This document shows, piece by piece, positions 35,121-44,840 of a DNA stretch of 64,000 nt. Location of the stretch: positions 255,780 through 319,779 of the forward strand of contig MU270074.1 of NCBI GenBank assembly GCA_021432635.1. Direction: 5' to 3'. How positions within the stretch are numbered: position 1 is the stretch's first letter; the number at the start of each line of letters is the position of its first letter. The translations under genes and the position numbers were made by a program. Below the pieces are notes generated by a model. It ran no database searches. It saw only the letters and a list, made by a program, of their open reading frames with translations, and was not told the DNA's origin. This DNA comes from Thozetella sp. PMI_491. Its lineage: Eukaryota > Ascomycota > Sordariomycetes > Chaetosphaeriales > Chaetosphaeriaceae.

Positions 35121-35646
35121 CACTTTAAAAATAGTCAAAACTCTTCATGGGAGGCGAGATGGAGCAAAGGTTCCGGCAACCATAACTTAGCAGTCCTAGG
35201 CCATTTCGGCGTGCCGTGTTTCGCTGCAGATGAGGTGTCCATATCACCCTCGCCGCACAAATGAGAGACAATACTGCCCGTGGCCGTTTTCGAGGGAAGA
35301 TAGGGCATCTGAGGCCTCTTGCAGAGTTAGTACACCATGGTTTCCCTGATTGTGCGTCCCCGTCCCTTCTTAACTTCCCGACGCGACCACATCGGGCAAA
35401 GAGGCGGCACTGAGCGCTTGAAGACAGTCTGTGCAAGCGGCAATAACGGCATTAAGAGAGACGCTATTTGGGCCGTATCTGCGTTCTGGGCAACTACGAA
35501 TGAGCTCGCAGGGCTCTTATCATACTGACCGGCACCTTCCCCGCATGCTTGCTCCTCACGGTGGCATAGTAGGAAAGTAGCCAGGAAGCAGCGCCTTCGG
35601 CACGCACTGATGATAGAAAGACGACGAAAGAATTGCAGAGTTCAAC

Positions 35647-36764
35647 ATGGCACCAGATCTAAGCTTCGGTCCCGGGGGTGAGCAATGGCACTACACGCGG
35701 GCAACCAAGACATACGACCTCACCCGCGGTGGCTCCCGAGGTTTCACATTGCGCACCACCCAAGGGCCGGCCGATACGTTCCTCACCGTGGTGCCCAATC
35801 TTTCCGCACTCGTCATCGTCGACATGCAGAACTTTTTCCTCGACCCTTCATGTCGAGACCACCCGAAAGGCCTAGCTGCCGTGGACCCCACCCTTAAGGT
35901 GATCGAGAAATGCCGCGAGCTCGGCATCCAGGTAGGGATGGGACCCTCCCCCCCCTCCCCCCTTTCCCATTCTCTCAGTGGGCGCCAGGGATTGAGACAG
36001 TGCTGACCGCTCGATAGGTGGTTTGGCTGAACTGGGGCTTGACGGATGCTGACCTGGCCGCCATGCCTGCCGGTGTGCTCCGTGGTTTCGCCCGCTCGCT
36101 AATCGCGGCCGAGCCGACGGGGTCTCCGGCCCGCACCGGTCTCGGCGCGGACCTCGGCGACGGGAAGGGGCGGTGCCTGGTGGCGGGTGAGTGGAACAGT
36201 GCCATCTACGAGCCGCTGGCTACGGCCGTGCGGCCCGAAGACGTGCACTGCGCCAAGAACCGCATGTCGGGCATGTGGACGCCAGACCAACCGCTCTGGA
36301 AGGAGTTGTCTGCCCGCGGGCTCCGGACAGTCTTCTTCACCGGCGTCAACACAGACCAATGCGTGCTCGGGACACTGGTTGACGCGTACAATGCGGGCTG
36401 GGACTGCGTCCTGGTGGATGATTGCGCGGCCACCCCGACCGAAGGAGGGCAAGAAGTTTGCTTACACAATATTTCCGTGAGTATTCGTCTACTAATTTTT
36501 TCTTCGATTGGCTGGTGCTGCCTCCACAATCCAGGGACCTCCCGGAGGATCCGGCCACAGGCTCGGCCTCGGACGGGGGCGCCTCCGGCCGGGAGCGGAC
36601 CTGGCTCTGTCTGAAGCACGGACCTGGAGCTGGGCTGCTCCGGTGGGACGGCTGGTGCTGGAAGTGCGCGCACTGTAGACGGAGGACTAATCAGATTTGC
36701 TACCTAGGGCTCTTACGGCTTTGTCACCGACAGCGTGGCCTTTTCCGCCGGCAAGCTAGGCTGA
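35647..36764 (+). CDS. Isochorismatase-family cysteine hydrolase
   Basis: Cysteine hydrolase of the isochorismatase-like fold; members cleave amides or enol ethers (nicotinamide, ureidoacrylate, isochorismate) and the substrate here is unknown. Exons 35647-35931, 36018-36476 and 36708-36764 join in frame for 266 residues. The catalytic triad is visible: D59 in ALVIVDMQNFF, K175 in CAKNRMSGMW and C210 in GVNTDQCVLGTLVDA. The last exon supplies the typical SYGFVTDSVAF strand. The second intron is 231 nt, long for this window, and reading past its donor leads to a stop. An extra cryptic exon inside it is possible but not needed to complete the fold. No neighbouring gene points to a pathway. Confidence 0.88.
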
Positions 36765-37680
36765 GTCACGACGGGAGCGGTGACGGTTAGAGGAAGAACT
36801 TTGGCACGTGGCTGTCATGGTCGCATTTTCACCGTTATTGCCTCGCATAACTCGCTCGTGAATGATACGCCGAGTTGCCCCGACGCGAAAGCAACGAGGA
36901 AGTTTGAGGTTTCCTAGGCGTCGACGGAGTGTGTGGGCGAGGAGACACTTGCACCTGTGCGTAACTAGACTCACGATAATGCGAAGACTTGATAACGGAA
37001 TACGCTCCCACGATGATTGGGCTTTGCAGTGTATGTGGGGGGGGGGGGATGCGCAGGGAGATGAGTCGACGGCGCAGATGTGTTGAATACGAGAAAATGT
37101 ACCATGGTTTTATCGTTCACGATAGCTGGTACTTTCATCATTGGATACTGACCCCCCGGCATAAGAGAAGGGTTCTTCTGTCCCCAAACTAAACTGCTCT
37201 TGGATACTCGAGTTCATCGTATCGCAGTGCATGTGCCCCCATGGCAGGATTAACCTGTCGTCCACATGCCACTATCGTCGCGCAGAATGCTGTGTTGTCT
37301 TGCGAACGGAGCCCGGACGAAGCGGCGGCCTACGCTCCAGCTGTGTCTGGCCCCGAAAAATAACCTCCATGGCTTGCCTTCAGGAGTGGACTGTCCTCGA
37401 GAACCACCTGGAGAAATCACTCCCCGCCGGATACTCCTGATTGCTGGCACAGATGTAAACTGTGCCTCGCCCCTTCTCGTCCAATGTCTTGCGCCATCCG
37501 CCAAACCCGGTCGCCGAAAGTGCGGATCGCCGGGCCGCTTGGTAGGAATAGGGATGTTGGTTTCATGTGCCGTACGCCAATCCCCCAGCATTGCGCTCTC
37601 GGCCCGCTCCCTAGGCTGGCAACATCCATTTTGGGGTATTCGATTGTTGGTCCAATTTCGTTCCATCTGGCGTCATCCCG
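36765..37680. other. Intergenic region with a 12-G run
   Basis: No credible gene. A 12-G homopolymer lies at 37037-37048. This region separates the convergent isochorismatase-like and secreted-peptide genes and must hold both 3' untranslated regions. Confidence 0.55.
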
Positions 37681-37926
37681 TCATCCCATAGAAACAACGA
37701 CGTCGCCTTTGCACTGGCCGTAGCTGCAGCATGCCTCTGGGGGTGTATCTCCGCGCAAGATGGCATCCCGTACGTGCTTGAACAAAGGTTAGCCCGATTA
37801 TCAGTAGAGAAAGGAGATAGGAGTTGAGTCTAGACGTACGTCGGGGCAGGAGATGGGGGTGGCAGCAACTAGCCCGCCCATGGTTAGGGCTGCTCCAAGG
37901 GCTGAGAGAACGAGACCAAGCTGCAT
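37681..37926 (-). CDS. Small secreted cysteine peptide, two exons
   Basis: Not recognised as a named family. Exon 1 is 37926-37840 and exon 2 is 37776-37681, joined across a 63-nt GTACGT...TTCAAG intron containing a CTGATAA-like branch site. The product has 60 residues. Residues 1-22 form a clear signal peptide (hydrophobic core VLSALGAALTMGGLVAA). The predicted mature peptide of about 38 residues has four cysteines (C27, C45, C46, C51) in the pattern C-x17-CC-x4-C, ending in a VVVSMG tail. A TATATAAA box lies about 120 bp upstream of the ATG, followed by a CT-rich leader, which strongly suggests a real transcribed gene. It overlaps only meaningless frames in other phases. A role as signalling peptide, toxin-like peptide or effector would be pure guesswork. 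Confidence 0.75.
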
Positions 37927-39790
37927 GCTGAAGACGTTTAAGGCGGGTTTGCCGGCGATTGTGTTGAGGGGAGCGAGTTGAAGTCGGCGGAGGGGAGCGC
38001 TTCGAGGAAGACAAGGCAGTAAGAGACGGTGATGGGGTGTTGGTGTTTATATACGCAAGAAGGAGTCAAGGAGCACCAGTATCGAACGGTTGGGAGGGAG
38101 AGAGGGATGGGTCATATAACCAACACATGTACGCTGGGATGTTTCGCTGGAAAGGGCAAGAGGTTGACTTGGCATTCCGGAATGTAAACTTCGTAAGCCC
38201 GTAACCGAGCCATGGGTAGCCTCGTGTTTAATAGCTAAGGGAGACCAGCTATCTATGTGCGCCGCCGCCTAAGCCCACGAAATTGTTCTACGGCCCTCCC
38301 GTTTCCTAACTCCTGAGACATGCGGGTTATTGGTTCGCAGGTGACTTACCGCATACGGACTAGAGCCCTCCATGCCGGCGCCCGTCAGCAACAGACATAG
38401 GGGGGGAAGCATTCCTACGGGTCAACTAGGGGCGCCGACTGGCCTGAGCGTGCCTCCTGCCTGGTCAGCTCCGGGCGCTGCGTAGGCGCAGTGGTGGCAA
38501 TGGTGACGGCTCGCTCTACGTAAATTGCCGCGCAGCAAAACCAGCGCGACGGAAGGTACGGACTGACCACGTCCAACGGCACCCGCGCCGTCAAGGATTC
38601 ATCTTGTTCAGCCGTGGCTGTGGTTGGGGGATACCTTCTCTAGGAGAAAAGCAAATCGGCACGCCAACAGATTCCCATGCGCGGCGGGCGGCCGATCCCC
38701 CTCCCAAAGCGGGGGTTCCACTAGGGGTCTCTCTCCACTGGCTTGGATCTTCCTCGGCGGGTGGGATCACATCTTCCGCTTGCTGCCCCTTTCTCAAGGG
38801 GCTGGGACGATCTCGCCATGCAGGCACCCGCAGGACCGTGATCTATAGGCTGCGGTGCTCCGACGAGAGCTGCGGGGCTGTCCGCGCCGACTTGATGTCC
38901 GTTGTCTGGTCAAACGCCCTGGCCGCAGAGCCGTGGCCAAAATGCCGAAAGTGCCAAAGGGATTGGCGGAAGACGGCTGCCGGCGGTGAGCCAGTCTCAC
39001 CCCTGGCTGATGATTTGTTTGGGGCTTGCGAACGCTCCCTGAGGATAGTGGCTCTTTGGACGAGTAGGGGAATTTTGCTTAGGCTGGAGCTGCCGCGCGG
39101 GACCCCAGTGCCATCACCAATCCAACGGACAAGAGGACTGACTGCACGGTACATGCCAAACGGATCGACATATCGGTTGTGCACCGGAACCGTTCGTGCA
39201 GCGACATGGGTGGTCCCCCGAGATCTTCCCAGGCCTGCCTGGCTCTGGTGGGAGATCGGTGGATGGGGATGCGACTACGGAGTAAAGACGCACTGTAAAT
39301 GCGGCTGCATAGTAAGTTCCCGCTCGCCAAGGTGCTAGGCAAGTGCTAAGCAAGCAGCCTCAACAGCTTGGCGGGATAGGGTTAGGGTAATACCCAGCCT
39401 TGTTGCCAGCTAGGTAATCTGTCCATTTGCACCTGCCTGTGGGGAGAGGGGGGCAAAGGAGGGGTCCCATCGACTCTTGCCGCCTCAGCTGGCAGCCACT
39501 CAAGCTACCAGCCACAGAATGACGTGTTTGACCTCCCCAACCCTGGTCCTCAGTGACGAAAGCCCTGGAGCTCTTTCCCCAAGCTTGATGTCTGGCCACC
39601 TTGCGAAAAACAACTCTCGACCACGCAACACCGCCATATCATCTCATTAGAGTGCGAGGACTTCCTTCTACGAACCATCTTGGCCTCGGATATCCAGCCG
39701 CCGGTCTACTTCAACTTTTGTCTTCTTACCCCTCTGCTTGACCGCCAGTGACCCCGCCAAACATAGGCTGCGGGAACCTCAGTCGTCGCC
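37927..39790. promoter_or_regulatory. Promoter of the secreted peptide, then gene-free DNA
   Basis: The first 200 bases are the secreted-peptide promoter and leader. A 244-codon plus-strand frame at 38604-39338 starts on a non-ATG codon and has scattered Cys pairs but no recognisable domain, so I do not call it. The right end must contain the promoter of the BAP31-like gene. Confidence 0.5.
38046..38053 (-). promoter_or_regulatory. TATA box of the secreted-peptide gene
   Basis: TATATAAA on the minus strand, about 120 bp upstream of the ATG at 37926 and followed by a CA- and CT-rich leader: a strong, classical fungal core promoter. Confidence 0.65.
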
Positions 39791-40636
39791 ATGACGCTCT
39801 ACTACACTCTAGTATGCCTCTCCCGAGATATGTCCCATGAGACCCCCGGGCAAGCGTGCTGATGCCCTCTGCTCAGGTCTTCCTCCTTCTGGTGGCGGAG
39901 ATGACATTGTTCATGCTCCTGGTCATCCCGCTACCCTTCACCGTCCGCCGGAAGATCTTCACGTACGGAATCCCTGCTCCGTGCCCTCTCGATCGCGTGC
40001 GTGTCCTCACACATTAACAGCTTCATTTCGGAGAACCCCCTTGTGGCGAAGCTCCAATATGGCCTGAAGATCACCTTTATCTTCATTCTCATCCTGTTTA
40101 TCGACAGCGTCAACCGCGTCTACCGAGTCCAGTATGAGCAGGCCCAGGCCACAGAAAGCGGCGGTGGCGCGTATGTGTTTCCCTTTCCTCTAGACCCATG
40201 GCTAGGCAGCTTGGTGCTGGTCGCGATGCCAGGCTAACGTGAACCTCTCTCTAGTGCTGCCCTTGTAGGGCATGAGCGTCTCGAGTGGCAGTCGCGCAAG
40301 TTTTACTCGCAGCGCAACATGTATCTTTGCGGCTTCACTCTCTTCCTATCGCTGATTCTAAACCGAACCTACATCATGATACTCGAGACGCTGCGCCTGG
40401 AGGAGAAGCTCAAGCAGCTTGAGGGCACTGACAAGAAGGGCTCAAAGGACTCGGCCAAGCTGGCAGCTGCCGGCGAGCCCGGCGAGATTGCCCGCCTGAA
40501 GGAGGAACTTGCCCGTAAGGACCGCAATATCGAGGTCCTCAAGAAGCAGGCTGCTGGTCTCCACCGCGAGTACGATGCTCTTGGCGAGAAGTTCTCAACC
40601 GCCAACGATGATGGCACTCCCAAGAAGGAGAAATAG
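39791..40636 (+). CDS. BAP31/Yet family endoplasmic reticulum membrane protein
   Basis: ER membrane protein of the BAP31 (yeast Yet1/Yet3) family, linked to export and quality control of membrane proteins. Exons 39791-39811, 39877-39962, 40021-40170 and 40255-40636 give 212 residues. Three membrane helices are visible at about residues 6-28, 48-66 and 104-126. KFYSQRNMYLCGFTLFLSLIL with NRTY is the family signature. The C-terminal cytosolic part (about 130-205) is a charged coiled coil (EEKLKQLEG, ARLKEELARKDRNIEVLKKQ). The protein ends in KKEK, a dilysine ER-retrieval signal. The first exon holds only seven codons (MTLYYTL), which precede the conserved VFLLLVAEM, so the short-exon start is well supported. 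Confidence 0.95.
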
Positions 40637-42405
40637 GGCGCCATCTCTATCTCTGGGGGGCAGCTTGGTGGGGAGTCTGGCTCTCACAGCACCGGGCATC
40701 ACTCCGCCGATGGCACCCGTCGGCGGTTGAGACAGACCCGTAATAAGATGGCGTAACGTGGTGGCATAGCTATCCACAAGCGGAGGAGAAAGTGAAGTTG
40801 ATTCAAGTGGCCAGGATACAGCACACATATGCTGCGATGGGGCTTGTGGCCTACAGCAAGTGTTCGTCAAAATTGGCGCAGGGGAACAGGAGCCGTAGGC
40901 GAAAATATATTGCGTGTCTACCTTTTTTATGAGATATAATCATTCGCCGCTCCATCTCGAGCAGATTAGTCTGACATTATTGTTCATGATCCACAAACCT
41001 TCATCTACTGGGTCTTACGTATATGATGAAAGGATAAGCGGCTGATGCAACAGGGGTATGAGACCCCCGTCCAGCTAGACCAGGCGCCTACAGTGCTTTA
41101 GGTAAAGAAATCGAGTGAGTGAAGCGAAAGAAAGCTTCGACGGGCGAAAATCCTACTCTTCCTCCCTTGGACCTCCCAGGCAACGGACACTGGATGAGCG
41201 ACCCAGGGTTAGAACGCGGGGCGGAACCACGATAGCAAACAACTTCCACCAAGTCTTGTGATATATCAGCAACAATAGCCGCGTTAATCCTCTTGGACCA
41301 TCTACTGTAAACAGCTAGAAAATACCATCGCTAAGGAGCGATAGGATCGATGTAATAAGCGTCAGACAGTAACTTCATCAACTCCAGTTTGCAAGGCTGC
41401 GAGTGGCAGAATGTGTAGCAGGCTCCGACAACCTCTGTTGATGGAGTTTACGCTTTCTCTGAATGATAAAAGGGAAACAATCTATGGCTGCCAGCTTCCA
41501 GCTTCCAGCCCATAGTAGCGGATGCCTCTCACCACAGCCCCTATTGTAGCCTCTAGGTAGAAGGACAATATCACAAAGAAACACGCTCACCTGTGGCCTA
41601 GGTCTGGGAGAGGGGTCGTTGATGCGTTGCTGAGAAAGCGTGACGCGATTTTGCGCAATCCAACCGGCGCTGGCGGCCGCTGCCACCGGGTCGGTACGCA
41701 AGAGGAGCTAGAATGAGCTTTTATCAGGGAAATTTCAGACCTTCTTCTTCAACAAATAAACACGAGTTGCGTGGTCGAGTGGTTCTAGCTATAAACCTCG
41801 AGTATTATCGCTAACTCGAAAGCAGAACGGCGACTCGAAAGTTAACCACACAACTCGAACATGCTGCTGACTTAGGTCCCGTAACAATTACGACAACATT
41901 TCGAAAACACTCGACGACACGACAACCAGGTCGCCGCCGGAGGGGGTGAGGGATAGTTCCCTCACCAGGACCCAAGGTCTTGACCCGATGATCGCACCGC
42001 CTCCTTCACCCCTCTCCCCTCTCCCCTCTAACATTCCTAACAGTTCGGCAGCTAGGTAACCATCGTTCAACTCTTGGATAAATATGAATACTGCTCAGAC
42101 CGAGTAAGTAATCTTCTATAAACTCCTGGGTTCTAACCACACAGGCCACACAGTCTCTCTCTTTTTCTTTTTTTTTTCTCGTCTCGCGCCGCCCTTCCTT
42201 CTACCAGCTCTCATTATACTACGTAGTTTTCACACCATCGTCCTTGGTCTTGCTCTCTTAGCCGAGAAGAAAAGCCAATAGGTTCAAGCCACAGTCTAAT
42301 CAGCCTTTTTCTCTCATCCAAGTCTACCTTTGTCGCATTCGAAGTACAGTTGGGTCCTCTAGAGATTTTGTTATATTGTTACATGTCTTCCTCGGAAACT
42401 GGTAT
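40637..42405. other. Intergenic region between convergent genes
   Basis: Contains the 3' regions of the BAP31-like and helix-hairpin-helix genes and no credible frame. A 93-nt element at 41764-41856, described separately, has near-complementary ends and a tRNA A-box-like sequence. Confidence 0.5.
41764..41856. other. Hairpin-ended element with a tRNA A-box-like motif
   Basis: GAGTTGCGTGG at the left end pairs with CCACACAACTC at the right end with one mismatch. TGGTCGAGTGG at 41772-41782 resembles an internal A box. No proper B box or T arm can be drawn; ACTCGAA occurs three times at intervals of about 20 nt (41814, 41833, 41853). It could be a decayed tRNA-Ser/Leu-like gene or a chance palindrome. 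Confidence 0.25.
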
Positions 42406-43359
42406 CTAATTCGCTTTCCCTCGTTTTGAACGCCTTGGGCCCTCTTTGGCTTCAATATCCTCGCTCCCGCTCGTCTTCCTCTTCCCGAGCTGCTTCTTTT
42501 CCGCTTTGGGCTCTGCTTTGGCTTCCTTACTGGCCACCTTCTTTGCCTCCTGTTTTGAACTTGTCGACTTCGGCTGACGCGATGCTACAGTGCTTGACGG
42601 AAACCCATCCTGTTCTCTGATAATGACGAATGCCACACGCTCGATGTCAACGGCCTTGACGCGGAGTCGCTTTGCCAAGACCGCGGTGCGCTCGCTGAGG
42701 GCCTTGTACTCCTTGCCGTTGTACTTAATGGCATCTTTCTTGCTGTCGCAACAGAGCCAGTAGAATGCCTCGTCAGCAAAGAAGATGGCCTTTTCGGGAT
42801 CGATGACGGCGAGCAGTAGAGAAGCCGTGGCGGGGCCGATACCCTTGAGTCTGGTCAAGATGTCAAGGGCGGCGGGGGTGTTTGCGTCATTGCGGTATGA
42901 TTCGGCCGCCTCCTGTACAGTGCTCTTGACAAAGCCCGCCTCGTTGGACGACACAAGTTTCATGAGCGTCGGGCGGAACTTCCCATGTCGACTACAACAC
43001 AGGTGTATTGTCAGGTTCCTTGCTACTTTGTGTGTGAATTGGAAGGGGGTGCGAAATCCGACGTACAGCTTCCACTCGACCAGAGTTTTGACATCTTCGA
43101 GCTCTATAGGCTTCGAATCTTTCCCCGACAATTCGCTTATGGCTTTCCCATACCGATATTCGTCCAGTTCGGCCAGAGTCTTCTGGCCGTCCCGCGCTGC
43201 TCAGGGGTGTCAACAATGCTTAACTAAGCAGACGACATGGGCACCCGCACCTCCTTTAGAGTCAGAAATGGCCGCAATGCAGGCCGGATAGCGGTCGAGA
43301 TACTGCTGGAACTCGGCAGCGGATATCGAATCTGCCGAAGGGGGCTTTGGTTTGCTCAT
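42406..43359 (-). CDS. Conserved helix-hairpin-helix protein of unknown function
   Basis: Exons 43359-43251, 43196-43067 and 42991-42406 join in frame to give 274 residues. I recognise it only as a conserved fungal protein. Visible features are a KTLAELDEYRYGKAI segment, VEWKLRHGKFRPTLM, and a helix-hairpin-helix motif (LKGIGPATASLLLA, about residues 128-141) followed by FFADEAFYWLC. This arrangement recalls the core of HhH DNA glycosylases, although the catalytic Lys/Asp of that superfamily cannot be assigned with confidence. From about residue 200 the protein is a Lys-, Ser- and Glu-rich tail ending in RRSKRGKAN, which looks like a nuclear localisation signal. A nuclear DNA-binding role is inferred from these two features only. 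Confidence 0.85.
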
Positions 43360-44039
43360 CGAGGCCAGTCTCCGATGGAGTGGGTCCCCCGACTGCTTGG
43401 AGCCGCTTGGTGTAGCTTGAAGAGGCCACCGAGAAGTGCGGACGGTGTAGAGCAGAGGGCTCAGATAAGGAACCGCGAGTCTGCAGCTGTATCAACTGCC
43501 GAGCACTAAAGAGGCCTGAATTCGAGACTCGATAGGTCTCGGGACACTGTTTTGACGCGTTCGGCCTTTCGCCCTGAAGAGCGTGGAAGACGGGCGAAAG
43601 TGAAGGGGAGCGGGCAATGAGCTTATCCAACTACCTGAGGGTCTGGTTTCCGCGAAACCGGCCAAACAAGTCCAGGCTGGGCAATTGCGAGCTTGGGTTT
43701 GCGCATCCAAGGCGTACGAGGGTTCATAATCGCGCCAAGGGGAGCCTCTCGCTAAACGGACATGACAAGGGCGCGTCTCCGTTTTGAGATGTGCCGAAAC
43801 GGAGGTAGCCAAGAGCCCGTGCAGCCGTTTGGGTTCGAAACAGTCTAGACCGCCATCTTTATCGCTATCGGAGAAACAGCCGCTTCCTCCCGCTGGAGAC
43901 AAAAATTGTCCCTCGCCAACTTCCTCTCGTGGACCAACAACGACGGCTCCCACTGTCACGGCTCCTCCGACCTCCCCAACTCTTGCCTGCAAACCCGTAC
44001 TCTCTCTTAACACCTCCAATCTATCATAACCTAGCGAAA
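43360..44039. promoter_or_regulatory. Divergent promoter region
   Basis: Separates the divergent helix-hairpin-helix (-) and C2H2 (+) genes. A 249-codon minus frame crosses it (43492-44241) but has no family signature and overlaps the start of the C2H2 gene, so I treat it as chance. No TATA box stands out. Confidence 0.5.
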
Positions 44040-44500
44040 ATGGGTGGCGGCAACGTAAGTTTTGACTGCCCTGGACGCTCCAGAGTGGACTGCGGGGCAT
44101 CCCACTGACGATCACCAACAGGGAGCCAAAGCTGCGCAGAAGCGCGAGCGCAACCAGGCAAAGGCTGGCGGCGCTGCTAAGTCCCAGCTCAAGGTCGTAA
44201 GTGCACTCCGGAAACACCAACCAACCCAGACAAGGAGGCATGCTGACGACGCTGGCGCACCCAACAGAATGCCAAGGCTATGAACATCCAGTGCAAGACC
44301 TGCTTCCAGGCTTTCATGATCACCACCAAGGAGCCCGAGTATGCTTCCCCCTCTCCCCGCGGCTCCCAATGGCCGCACTTACTGGAAAGCAGCGGACTAA
44401 CAGCCATCGTGACAGGCTCAAGCGGCACGCCGAAGACAAGCACAGCAAGACGATCCAAGATTGCTTCCCGGATTGGTGGCAAGCCAACGGCGCCAAATAA
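44040..44500 (+). CDS. Small C2H2 zinc-finger protein (SERF/ZNF706-like)
   Basis: Four exons (44040-44054, 44122-44196, 44268-44338, 44416-44500) give 81 residues. The N-terminal half (GAKAAQKRERNQAKAGGAAK) is a basic, low-complexity 4F5/SERF-like segment. The second half has one C2H2 finger with C39, C42, H58 and H63 (IQCKTCFQAF, RHAEDKH), followed by SKTIQDCFPDWW. This layout is widespread in eukaryotes (plant At2g23090-type and animal ZNF706-type proteins). The molecular role is poorly known; SERF-like segments modulate protein aggregation and fingers of this kind may bind RNA. The reading frame and splice sites are clean in all four exons. Confidence 0.9.
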
Positions 44501-44840
44501 GCGGCGCCGCGGTCGGCACCGCGACGATAGCCACGAGGATCATGATTTGCTATGGATTGGACGGCAGAGGCAGGTTGCGTAGGTATGCGCACAGGGGGGC
44601 GAAAGTCATTCGTTCAGGGCATCAGCGGGAGGCGCAAAACATGTTCTGACTTTTTCCAAGTTTGTGCTGTCTGGGGGGGGGAGGGGAATACAACAAACAT
44701 GAACACAATCTGTTTGGAGCAGAGTGCCTTTGCGTGAATTCGTGATGCACAACTTGTTTACATGGCACGCTGCAGATGGGCAGTCAGAGTCAGAGTCAGG
44801 GGCCGGGTAGCCGACGGACCTCAGCGTACGCGCCGCTGTG
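44501..44840. other. Short convergent intergenic region
   Basis: Holds the two facing 3' untranslated regions of the C2H2 and oxygenase genes. An 8-nt G run and repeated AGTCAG units are the only notable sequences. Confidence 0.5.

Larger units (their letters stand above)
27533..35646. other. 8.1-kb stretch without a recognisable gene
   Basis: The left end is the promoter and leader region of the methyltransferase. I see no conserved protein, RNA gene or intact mobile element elsewhere. G-run clusters capable of forming quadruplexes lie at 28506-28534 and 28621-28635. A near-palindromic TTACCTTAGGTAAG motif is at about 33190-33203. The interval 34670-35120 is clearly AT-richer than its surroundings and is listed separately. 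Confidence 0.55.

Noticed and set aside
38604-39338. 244-codon plus-strand frame with Cys pairs
   Set aside because: Begins on a non-ATG codon, composition is mixed and no zinc-ribbon spacing is convincing.
43492-44241. 249-codon minus-strand frame
   Set aside because: Overlaps the start of the well-supported C2H2 gene and has no family signature.
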